Shown here: one piece after another, positions 47,811 through 57,166 of the stretch
How the letters are laid out: each line of letters starts with the position of its first letter
Position numbering within the stretch: position 1 is the first letter of the stretch
NCBI GenBank assembly: GCA_023935145.1
Contig: CM043705.1
Coordinates: forward strand, 18,353,501 to 18,417,500
Reading direction: 5' to 3'
Origin: Bretschneidera sinensis
Lineage: Eukaryota; Streptophyta; Magnoliopsida; Brassicales; Akaniaceae
DNA: 64,000 nucleotides
The notes under the pieces: generated by a model
Database searches by the model: none
What the model was told of the DNA's origin: nothing
What the model saw: the letters and a program-made list of their open reading frames with translations, nothing else
Made by a program: the position numbers and the translations under genes

Positions 47811-49679
47811 TTATCCAACCTCATGATTTCCAATGCTGCAAGCAATGGTAGGACAGCCCGGATCTTTGTATTTCGGGGGAATTCTTTGCTCAATTAGTGC
47901 ACTAACTTGCTCAGTTAGGAAAGCTGTTTTCTTGACATGATGTTTCCTCTTAATTGTGCATAAATCTTTGAGAACTTTTGCATAGGTGGAGACTTGTTTA
48001 ATCACATGCAAAAGGGGAAGATTAAGTTTCACTTGCCTTAAGTTCTCAAGGATTTCATCATTCATTTCCAGATTTTTCTTGTTGGATTTTAAGGCTTGGG
48101 GGAATGGGGCCTTAACAGGACTTTGGGTCACTTCAGGGTCTTTAGGCAACTTGGTCTCACTACTGGTTTGACCCTTCACATTCTCGGGTTTATTCTCTGG
48201 TGGAATGTGTAGTGACTTACCTCTTCGGGTCACAATGGCATTTACATTTTTCACATTTTCTTGTGCCATATGTTGACCGTGAGGTATGGACTGAGCTTGA
48301 GCAGGGAACTTACCTCGCTCAGTCACACTCAAGGAGTTCATCAATTTAGACACTTGGCTCCTTATTTCTTTGTTTTCCTCAACCAACTGTGTAATTAATG
48401 CCTCACACTTTTGGTTTGTCTTGCCTTGTGCTTCTATAAAAGTATGTAAGGAGTCTTCTAAAGAGTTCCTAGAAGATGAGGGTGCATGATAAGGTGCTGG
48501 GTACGATCTAGGGGGCTGCACATGCTGCTGATTTTCAGATTTCCAACTGAAGTTGGGGTGATTTCGCCACCCCGGATTATAAGTGTTAGAGAAGGGTGCT
48601 GAGGGCTTCTTGTACATGCCTAAGGTATTGCATTGTTCCTCGTACAGCCCTCTCATGTCAACAAAAGTGGGACAATCTTGGGCGGGATGATCAACCCCGC
48701 CACACACAAAACATGATTCTAAAGGTTCGGCCTGATTAACTATGTGTGTTGGTTTTTTCGTTTTTAATGCCTCCAACTCTCTAGTAAGCATTTCGACCTT
48801 GGCCTTGAGGTTATCCTCTTCCCTAAGATGGTAGATTCCTCCACCACTAGGTCGTGACCTATTTGTGCTCTCAGTAGCACTAGGTCCAGTCCATGTGTGA
48901 GCTTTCTCAGCAAGCTCATTGAGGTACTCAATAGCCTCATCAGGGTCTTTTTGCAGAAATTCTCCATTACACATCATCTCAACAAATTGACGTTCTCTAT
49001 AGGTAAGACCCTCATAGAAATAGCTCACTAAACGCCAATTTTCGTACCCATGATGTGGACACATACTTAACAGCTCTTTAAATTTCTCCCAAGACTGATA
49101 CAAAGTCTCGTTTTCCTTTTGTGCAAAGGTGGAGATTTGTCTTTTCAAAGCGTTAGTCTTATGTTGAGGGAAGTACTTGTTAAAAAAGACTTGGGTCATC
49201 TCATTCCATGACCCAATTGATCGTGGTCTCAGCGAGTATAACCAACTCTTAGCTTTATCCTTTAAGGAGAAAGGAAAAAACTTGAGTCTCACGATATCAT
49301 CAGTTGCATCGTGACTATGGAAAGTCGCAACTACTTCCTCAAATTCTCTAATGTGCACATAGGGGTTCTCGTTTTCCATGCCATGAAAAGTAGGGAGAAG
49401 TTGTATCATCCCTGTTTTAAAATCTTGATGACGGGTATTGGCTGGAAACATAATGCACGATGGTGTGGCTGTCCGGCTAGGATGTAGGTAATCTTTAAGT
49501 GTCCTAGCACCATTCTCATTAGGATTTTCAGCCATGTTAACAAAATCCTCTAAATTCTCTGATGGGGGTGCACTATGGTTTGATCTAGGCGAGGTTTCAC
49601 CAATGGAGGTGGAAGGAGAGGGTAACTCTAATTCGGGTCCTCTAATGAATCTACCTCGCGAATCTCTCGGTCTAAGCAT
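47811..49679 (-). CDS. Athila Gag, intact 622-residue frame
   Basis: Start MLRPRDSRGRFI at 49679. The retrotransposon capsid domain is at about residues 90-235 (LLPTFHGMENENPYVHIREF, FPFSLKDKAKSWL, FFNKYFPQHKTNAL, YFYEGLTYRERQF). A coiled-coil-like helix at about 290-312 precedes the CCHC zinc knuckle CFVCGGVDHPAQDC at about 322-335. A Pro/Ser/Gln-rich region follows, then a conserved C-terminal block (LRQVKLNLPLLHVIKQVSTY) and the lead-in to protease (PPKYKDPGCPTIACSIGNHE). There are no indels across 1.9 kb. The terminal stop (TAA, 47811-47813) sits just before the protease active site, where the family reads through, so it is probably a substitution separating Gag from Pol. Confidence 0.95.
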   Translation of the reverse strand: MLRPRDSRGRFIRGPELELPSPSTSIGETSPRSNHSAPPSENLEDFVNMAENPNENGARTLKDYLHPSRTATPSCIMFPANTRHQDFKTGMIQLLPTFHGMENENPYVHIREFEEVVATFHSHDATDDIVRLKFFPFSLKDKAKSWLYSLRPRSIGSWNEMTQVFFNKYFPQHKTNALKRQISTFAQKENETLYQSWEKFKELLSMCPHHGYENWRLVSYFYEGLTYRERQFVEMMCNGEFLQKDPDEAIEYLNELAEKAHTWTGPSATESTNRSRPSGGGIYHLREEDNLKAKVEMLTRELEALKTKKPTHIVNQAEPLESCFVCGGVDHPAQDCPTFVDMRGLYEEQCNTLGMYKKPSAPFSNTYNPGWRNHPNFSWKSENQQHVQPPRSYPAPYHAPSSSRNSLEDSLHTFIEAQGKTNQKCEALITQLVEENKEIRSQVSKLMNSLSVTERGKFPAQAQSIPHGQHMAQENVKNVNAIVTRRGKSLHIPPENKPENVKGQTSSETKLPKDPEVTQSPVKAPFPQALKSNKKNLEMNDEILENLRQVKLNLPLLHVIKQVSTYAKVLKDLCTIKRKHHVKKTAFLTEQVSALIEQRIPPKYKDPGCPTIACSIGNHEVG

Positions 49680-49686
49680 GCACCAA

Positions 49687-50036
49687 TTAATTTAGAGGGG
49701 GAATAAATAAATAAAACAAATAAATAAACAAATAAATAAAACAGAATAATAAACAAATAAATAAAAACAGAATAATAAACAGATAAATAAAAACAAAATA
49801 ATAAACAGATAAATAAAAACAGAATAATAAACAGAATAATAAACAAATAAATAAAAACAGAATAATAAACAGATAAATAAAAACAGAATAATAAACAGAT
49901 AAATAAAACAGAATAATAAACAAATAAATAAAAACAGAATAATAGACAGAATAATAAAACAGAATAATAAACAGGTAAATAAAAACAGAATAAAATAATA
50001 AACAGATAAATAAAAACAGAATAATAAAAGAAAATT
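49687..50036. repeat. Tandem repeats in the Athila leader
   Basis: Dozens of 'aataataaacagataaataaaaacag'-type words of variable length between PBS and Gag start. On the minus strand they read as a low-complexity Phe/Ile/Leu/Tyr frame. Confidence 0.85.
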
Positions 50037-50181
50037 AGAAAATCAAAACAAAAGTAAAGGAATAATATTGCTGTATTTACAAACTGCTGAAAAGAAAAAT
50101 ATTTACGATGTTTTTTTTTTGTTTTTTTTTTTTTTACCGTCACACTAAAAGTTGACAAGTTTCCTTATATTTAAGAGCGTT

Positions 50182-50199
50182 TCCCCGGCAACGGCGCCA
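50182..50199 (-). other. Primer-binding site, tRNA-Asp type
   Basis: The minus strand reads TGGCGCCGTTGCCGGGGA, five bases inside the 5' LTR. It is complementary to the 3' end of plant tRNA-Asp, as usual in Athila-type elements. Confidence 0.9.
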
Positions 50200-50204
50200 A
50201 AATT

Positions 50205-51853
50205 TGATTACGCCCAAAGTATAACACGGTTATTGTAGTACGGCTTTGGGGTGTCGATTCCACAGGGAAACAAGTTAAGTACAAAGGAAAATGTGTGAAC
50301 CTTAAAACGAACGATAAAAGTTAAACTCAAGATTTTTAAGCTTTGATGGTGAAATAATGTAAAGGAAAATTGCATAAATGTAAATGAAATATAAATGAGA
50401 AATAACAAGGTTCCGGGAATCCTCTTTAGGTTTGTTCCTTATTTCCACTCTTGATTCAATTGATTTTATCTCGATTGCAAGTTTCAACTCCCAAACAAGC
50501 AATCGGAATATATTCAATCAAGCACATTTACAATTCTTATATAATTGCTACGAATTAATCATTGATTTCGGTTCATGCACACATGACCGATCTTAAAGAT
50601 TATCAAGAAATGACAATATATCTTAAAAGACAATATCGCAATAATGGACAATCAATGAGATAAATCTACCGGAATCAATCACATCCAAGCAACCTCAATG
50701 GAGGAGAAGGATGCAATCACCGGATTAAGAGAGTCTAAAAGAAGAAGAATAAGAAGTACATCTATCACATGAACTCAAATCTTCTTACTTAATCAATGAA
50801 TAATTCATAAACAATATTTAACAATAAATCCATACAACTGAATCAAGAACAAGAAATAAAGAACAAGAAATCCCTAAAGATTCATCCATTTCCCTTGTAA
50901 AATGATTAGTTGGCCATGGAAATCAAGGTGGAAGAACAATAAGGATGCTTTCCCCTTGATTTGGCCATGGAGTTCAAGGTGGATGAACAATATTGATGTT
51001 CTCCCCTTGATTTGCAACCAAAGAAAACTTAGAAATAAAATGGAAGAATGCTGGATTTGGATCCCTTGAATCCTCTCTTTTTTTCTCTCTTCCTTGCTTT
51101 CTCTCTTCAATGCTCAGCTGCACACTCCATAAAGATATATTTATAGAGCATGAGGGGGGTGTTTTGGTCTTGGAGAATGTCATTTGCTCGCCCTAATCCG
51201 GTCAAGAGGCGACTGGGCCGTGCTGTGCGTCTGGGCCTTCTGTGCGTCTGGGCCTGCTGTGCTGGCCTGAACTGTTTCCACTAAAACTGCCATAACTTTC
51301 TCTAGAAAAATCCTTTTTACGAACCGTAAAATTCTCCAGAAAATAGACTTCCGGATCTTTCTAAGCATATATGGCTCATCATCTGGTTCTTCCTACATCA
51401 ATACAGTTTAATCTGCAAAGATGACTGATCTGTGCGGGAAATTCTGGCAATTCAGTGAAACTCCTTCAGCTTGTATGCAGAAGTGCACACACTAGTGTGC
51501 CTACCCTTAACTTGCTACAAAGTGATGCACACACTTGTGTGCAGTCTTTTAGCTTACTGTACTTTATTAATCCAGCCTTGGTTTAGACTTTAACCATCTT
51601 TGAATCATGTCTGGACATGTCTAAACCTTGGACAAAAACGAGCACCGACACCCAAGATCTTTTGGTGCTTTAAACATGGATCGCTTTATTATCTCTTTTG
51701 TACTCAAAGCACCTGAAAATGCATCGAATTAAGTCAATGATTTATGAATATCACTTTAGAGTTATCAACATGTAAAAGTGTGATTATGACCGAGATCAAC
51801 CCTAAAATGTTAACAATTAAGTATTGTTTAGATGCATTTTATGACTCTCATCA
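50205..51853 (-). repeat. 5' LTR of the Athila element
   Basis: 1649 bp. It is identical to 40879-42533 apart from six single-base homopolymer differences on reading. Confidence 0.95.
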
Positions 51854-53955
51854 AGTTGCTTGTGCGTTCTATCTATTGAATAGATGTCCCACTAGTAGTG
51901 TTCTCGGAAAAACTCCTCAGGAAGCCTGGACTCGACTCAAACCTAGCATTGAACACTTACGAGTGTTTAGGTGTATTGCCTATGCTCATGTGTCTGATGG
52001 TTTAAGAAATAATCTTGATGATAAGGCAGAAAAGTGCATCTTCATAGGCTATAGTCAAGTAACGAAGGGTTATAAACTTTATAATCCAGTGACCGAAAAG
52101 GTGATTATCAGCAGGGACGTTACCTCCGATGAGCAGGGATGCTGGGATTGGTCTTGAGGTAAGGGGAGCTCTTCAGACATTAATATCGATCTAGATGAGA
52201 TTGACAGTTATCCTAGGGAGAATCCGGTTCCGACCCTAGTGGTTCCACCATCCTCGGTGAACCCACATCCAGCAAAATCTTCTAGTCGTCAATGACATGA
52301 ACGGGTGTTGCCAGCTAATTTGCAGGATTATGTTCTCAGTAATGACGACGATCCAACAGATGAAGAGTTAGTGAACTTTGCATTGTTTGCAGATTGTGAT
52401 CCTATCACATATGAAGATGTTGCTCGTAATGATTACTGGTTGAAAGCAATGGAAGAGGAGATAGGTGCGATTGAAAAGAATAACACATGGGAGCTTACTA
52501 ATTTGCCAGGTGGAAAGCAACCCATTGGTGTTAAGTGGGTGTACAAGACAAAATACAAGCCAAATGGTGAGGTGGAACGCTACAAAGCTCGTCTGGTTGC
52601 GAAAGGTTTCAAACGAAGGCCAGGGATCGATTATTTCGAGGTGTTTTCTCCTGTTGCCAGACTTGACACTGTTCACTTGATTGTGTCTCTTACTGCACAA
52701 AATCGCTGGAGAATCTTCTAGATGGATTTGAAATCCGCATTTTTAAATGGGGAGATAGAGGAGGGAGTCTAAATACAGCAACCTACGGGGTATGTAAAGA
52801 AGGGGTAAGAAAATAAGGTCTACAAGCTGAAGAAGGCCTTATATGGGTTGAAACAGGCACCCAGAGCGTGGTATACACGCATTGACACATATTTTATCCA
52901 GCATGAGTTCCAGAGATGTCCTTATGAGCACACTTTGTATATCAAATCCAATTCCCATGGAGATATTCTTATTGTGTGCTTATATGTTGATGATCTGATC
53001 ATTACCGGTAATAATCCTGAGATAATTGCAGAGTTCAAGAGTGCAATGATTGGTTATTTTGAGATGGCAGATTTAGGGTTGATGTCTTACTTTCTCAACA
53101 TTGAGGTGGCTCAGACAGATGATGGTATCTTTGTGTGTCAGAAAAAGTATGCTGGTGATGTGCTGAAAAAAGTTCAAGATGGAGGGATGTAAGCCGATGT
53201 TGACTCCAATTGAAGAAAAGTTGAAGTTGGAGAAGGATGGGTCTGGTAAGCTAGTTGATGCTACCATCTTTCAGAGGCTAGTAAGAAGTCTGAGATATTT
53301 AACTTCTACTAGGCCTGAAATTTCTTATGGAGTTAGGTTTATTAGCAGGTTCATGGACTCTTCGAGGCAATCTCACTTGCAGGTTGGCAAGTGTATTTTG
53401 CGATATGTGAAAGGTACACTGGGTGATGGTATCTTTTACTCTTCCGCTAACAAAGTCGAGCTTGTTAGATATACAAAGAGTGACTGGGCAGGTGCTACAG
53501 AGAAGAGGAAAAGCACTTCTAGATTTGCGTTCCATCTTGGTTCTGGAGTATTTTCTTGGTCATTGAAGAAGCAACAGGTGGTTGCTCTATCGACAACAGA
53601 AGCTGAGTACATTACAGTTGCTGGTGGTGCTACACAGGCTGTATGGCTGCGTCGCATGCTTTCTGAGTTAAAGCATCAACAGGATGCTACCACGGTGATC
53701 TACTGCGACAACAAGTCCACCATTTCCCTGACCAAGAATCCAGTATATCATGGTAGAAGTAAGCACATTGATATCAAGTTTCACTTTATACGAGACTTGG
53801 TGAAAGAGAAAGAGATTGTGATTGAGTACTACCGTTCAGAGGAACAGGTTGCAGACATCTTCACAAAACCGCTCAAAGTTGACACTTTTCATAAGCTTAA
53901 GAAGTCTTTGGGCATGATGAGTTATGAAGGACTTGGTTTCAGGGGAGTTATGTAG
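51854..53955 (+). pseudogene. Copia gag-pol, second half (integrase end, RT, RNase H)
   Basis: Resumes the frame interrupted at 40878: CAFYLLNRCPTSSVLGKTPQ, then the C-terminal integrase block ending GCWDWS-stop. RT at 52380-53200: WLKAMEEEIGAIEKNNTWEL, GVKWVYKTKYKPNGEVERYK, KALYGLKQAPRAWY, and YVDDLIITGNN with the catalytic Asp pair intact. Stops lie at about 52719, 52769 and 52807. Near 53167 a run of six A (expected five) shifts the frame just before KMEGCKPMLTPIEEKLKL. RNase H at about 53440-53900 is open to the end: LSTTEAEYIT, YCDNKSTISL, GRSKHIDIKFHFI, and DIFTKPL at the C-terminus. The stop lies at the 3' LTR boundary (53953-53955), as usual for the family. Confidence 0.9.
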
Positions 53956-54225
53956 GATTAAACCAAGTTATTATATCTTTATTATTATTGTTTTGATATC
54001 AGGTTGGATTTATCTTTTTAGATAATTCCTATTTATCATGTGTTAGGATTATCATAGTTTTATTTTGTCATTATCAGTTAGAGGTTTGGTGTTATCAGTT
54101 AGAGATTTGGTGTTATCATGTTACCTCATCACAGCTACTATAAATAGTTGGCCTCAGTTCATTGTAAAATCATCATTCAATAAATAGTTCTTCAGAAAAT
54201 TCTTTTTTGAGTGTGAAATTTTACA
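53951..54225 (+). repeat. 3' LTR of the split Tork-like element
   Basis: 275 bp. It differs from the 5' copy by a few substitutions, an 'agttagagatttggtgttatc' duplication and a shorter 'acctcatcac' repeat. Confidence 0.95.
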
Positions 54226-54230
54226 CCCTT

Positions 54231-54681
54231 TGAGGATTTTCTAAACGGGGTCGAAACAGATGGTATGCAAATTTGACCGTGTAAACACCAGATGAGAGTA
54301 TCATTTGAGTCCATATCTTCATATAATTTTGTTTCAAGCTTATCCATAAGCAATAGTGTTATATGAGTGGGATATATAAATGGATAAGTTGGAGATTATA
54401 TAAATTTATTTAGGATATAATCATTTGTACAAATAAAAAGCACTTTATCTCAATTGTGGAAAGTTAGATTACTTAAGAGATGAGTAAGTGATTGTCTAAG
54501 AAAAGTTAGATTTAATGTTAAAGGGAAAATGAAAAAAAAAATCAAACTAGGGATAATGAGGATTATTCTAATTTTCCTAGCAAAAACCAATCGACCTCTT
54601 AGGGTGTATGCATTGTTCTATGTAAACTTTACAAAGATTTAATAGTTTACTAGATGTAAGACTAATTAGATTTGTTTTTAA
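54231..54681. other. No gene recognised
   Basis: AT-rich flank. It was contiguous with 38242 before the Copia insertion, but I cannot extend the LINE reading into it. Confidence 0.4.
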
Positions 54682-55126
54682 GGATAATTGCATCGAAGGT
54701 CCTTCAACTATGAACGTCTAGCATTTAGGTCCATAAACTATGAATTTAATATTAAAATAGGGTTGCAATAAACTCTATAAACAACTTGGAGCTTATTGGT
54801 AATTTTTGAAAATTTTCTACTCATGTTTTATTTATTTATGGGTTTTCAATTTTTAATAGCAGAAAATAAGAAAAAATATTTTCAATAATAAAAATTTTTT
54901 ATATTTTTTATCATGGTATATAACATTTATCTTTTCATGTATATAAAAAATTATGATAAAATTATTTTTTATTGTTAAGTTTTCAGGAGAATTTAATTGA
55001 TTAATAATGTTTGAAAATGTTATATTGCAACTAATTAAAAATTTGAGTACTTTTAATGCCGAATTGATAATTTAGGAATCTGAGTGCTGGAGGACAATAG
55101 TCCATGGACCTTTAATGCAATTATCC
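54682..55126. mobile_element. MITE candidate, about 445 bp
   Basis: The left end ggataattgcatcgaaggtcc is mirrored by the right end (reverse complement ggataattgcattaaaggtcc), a 21-base terminal inverted repeat with two mismatches. The flanks ttgttttta and ttgttctca could be a decayed 9-bp duplication (Mutator type) if the left end is taken one base earlier. The interior is very AT-rich and non-coding. Confidence 0.55.
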
Positions 55127-55193
55127 TTGTTCTCAATCTCAAGTAATATATAGGTGATAACTGATGCTTAAGTTGGTTAATGGTGTGTGAGCT

Positions 55194-55226
55194 TGTTTGT
55201 TTTGTTTTGTTTTGTTTTATGTTTTG
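55194..55226 (-). other. A-rich tail of the LINE at 55.2-64 kb
   Basis: On the minus strand this is an (AAAAC)n-like tract about 600 bp downstream of the LINE reading frame, consistent with a LINE 3' tail. Confidence 0.5.
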
Positions 55227-55835
55227 AAAAGCAAACTTTCTTTATTTATAAACACCAAGAGTATATAACATATCAGTAGGACTAATGAAATACAAAAACT
55301 ACTGAGGCATCAACGAACAAAAACTCCAACAAAGACATAATTGTAGCAAAGACAAAGCTATAAATTGCTTTACCTTGACATCAGAAGCTCTTCACCAGGG
55401 TTTGCAAGGAATCAGAACCCAGCTCGAAGCAACACAACCAAACTGATCCTTTGTTTCCTTACAGTTGAATTTTAACCATAAGACAAAACCACCAAACAAC
55501 ACAATAAACCTTCAAATTTATGCATTAGACTTGAAACTAACATCAAGAAGACAAAAGGCAACACAGAAAAACTCCTAATAAATTTTATCCTATCCAGCCT
55601 AACATGCACCTATCATCAAAGCGCAACAATCCCAACGCCTATGAACAGATGCAATGAACACATTAAAATTCATAGAACGACCAAACCTCACTTCATTACC
55701 AGATGTATCATAATTATCAAGAAAAATCAATAACTAACGTTAAGCTTTAGCTCTTCAAACAAGAACAACATACACCAATATCCCATCTCACTATTGAAAA
55801 CCAATCGACTATAGATTATTTCTAACATCATATAC

Positions 55836-56680
55836 TCAAGCCATAAAATTTTCAATTCTTCTAACCCCTATTTTCGCAAGAGAGTTAGCCATTCCATTTG
55901 CCTCGCTTTTAGTGTGAATGAACTCAATACCACAGATATCCATTAACACATTATGGATTCCACTGAATACCCTATTCAGTCTCCATGGTCTCATATTTTC
56001 ATTATTAACCCAACACAGAGCCATAACAGAGCCATAACAAAGTCACTTTCAATCATTAATCTCACCTCATTACTCCACTCTGCTTTGCTAAAACACTCCA
56101 GAGCTTCGTAAATAACCAACAGTTTTGTTGTATTAGATTCAACTATACCAATATTTATCGCGAACAGTCCCAATACTTCCCTAGATGAGCTTTGCAAAAC
56201 CCCACCACCCTTACTGGTCCAGGTTACCAAGAGAAGACCCATCCATAATAAATTTTACAACTCCCCACGAGGGAGGATTCCATCAAATATCACTTCTCAC
56301 TTTCTTCTTCTTAGTTTGCAAATAGAATTCACCCATGTTCAAGACTATATCATTAATCAAAATTCCATTCTTAGGCCATTTTGCTTTAATCCACCATGCT
56401 AATATCACTTTTATCAAATCCACCACCTCCTTCCTTTCTATATACTTTTTCCTAAATTGAGCTTCATTTCTAGCAAGCCACAAAGACCAAGTTACTACAA
56501 AGAACAACATTACTCATATCTCCATTATGTTAGCTTTTGGGCATAACTCTTTCCATTCTATAAACACCTCTCTTATCCCTTTTAGGTGTACCTACTGCAC
56601 ATTCAACCAACCTAAACGATCACACCAAATCTTCTAACTCCAACTACAAATTAAAGATAAGTGATCCAATGATTCAAGTA
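55836..56680 (-). pseudogene. LINE ORF2 end: zinc-binding tail and RNase H
   Basis: The zinc-binding tail (ESLDHLSLICSWS-stop-KIWCDRLGWL) leads to 56510-56283 (WSLWLARNEAQFRKK). The RNase H-like domain follows: WNPPSWGVVKFIMDGSSLGN, then GVLQSSSREVLGLFAINIGI, ALECFSKAEWSNEVRLMIES and a C-terminal HTKSEANGMANSLAKIGVRR (55920-55860). Several stops and a frameshift near 56000 (a short 'cagagccataa' duplication at 56016-56038) make it non-functional. In intact plant L1 elements this RNase H would remove RNA after reverse transcription. Confidence 0.85.
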
Positions 56681-56685
56681 CAGCC

Positions 56686-57056
56686 TGTTAAAGTTGGTGC
56701 ATACTTCAAAGGGTCCAGATCTGTAGAATCCTCGACGACCATGGGGGTCCCACTCCTCGGAGAGCGGGCAGGAGTTAGGGGGCAGCGCCCCCAAAACTTT
56801 TAGGTAATTTATATGAGTTGGTTCTGGTTTTTTGTTTGGCGGTTTGGGCTTAGGCCCATGAATAGCTGTGGTTTTGCAGCAAGACGAAAACCCTAATTAG
56901 GGCGTCTTAAGTTACTTATAAATATTATTTAAGTATTAAGCACACATTATAATGAGAGATTTGTGAGGTTAATAATAGTGAAAACTTATGGCATGACGTA
57001 ACCCTTGTTTTCTTTTTGTTTATAATTCGTGTGATTGGCAGGTCTCGAATCGTTCA
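56686..57056 (+). repeat. 5' LTR of the second Tork-like element
   Basis: 371 bp. It shares 'gggtccagatctgtagaa', 'gcccatgaatagctgtgg' and 'aattcgtgtgattggcagg' with the 3' LTR but is diverged between them. Confidence 0.9.
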
Positions 57057-57058
57057 AT

Positions 57059-57070
57059 TGGTATTAGAGC
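57059..57070 (+). other. Primer-binding site, initiator-Met type, one mismatch
   Basis: TGGTATTAGAGC, a C-to-T change from the canonical TGGTATCAGAGC. Confidence 0.85.
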
Positions 57071-57166
57071 TTTGTGTTCAAGGATTAATGATTAGAGAGA
57101 TCGATTGGATCATGGATTGAAATCGAGAAGTTAAGAGGAAAGAGCTTCGAGTTTTGAAAACTGAAG

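Larger units (their letters stand above)
40879..51853 (-). mobile_element. Ty3/Gypsy Athila-lineage retrotransposon, near-identical LTRs (minus strand)
   Basis: 10,975 bp. LTRs are 40879-42533 (3' copy, 1655 bp) and 50205-51853 (5' copy, 1649 bp). The target duplication agttg is at 40874-40878 and 51854-51858. The PBS for tRNA-Asp is 50182-50199, and the PPT is at about 42534-42548. Gag-pol runs from 49679 down to 44279. The Gag type, the tRNA-Asp PBS and an RT reading KKSGVTVIKN...GWRVCIDYRKLNAA fit Athila. No env-like frame is present in the 1.7 kb between integrase and 3' LTR. On reading, the LTRs differ only by six single-base length differences, which indicates a very recent insertion. 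Confidence 0.95.
38248..54225 (+). mobile_element. Copia retrotransposon, Tork-like, split by an Athila element
   Basis: LTRs are 38248-38511 (264 bp) and 53951-54225 (275 bp), TGTA.GATTAAACC...TTTTACA, with a perfect target duplication ccctt (38243-38247 and 54226-54230). The PBS is 38514-38525 and the purine-rich PPT about 53935-53950. Without the nested element it is about 5.0 kb, normal for Copia. The coding region is continuous across the Athila insertion once the duplicated agttg is counted once. Confidence 0.95.

Noticed and set aside
49628..50158. A 176-residue minus-strand frame rich in Phe/Ile/Leu/Tyr that looks like a multi-membrane protein
   Set aside because: It is a translation of the AT-rich tandem repeats in the Athila leader. 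It overlaps the Gag start in another frame and has no non-repetitive conserved part.
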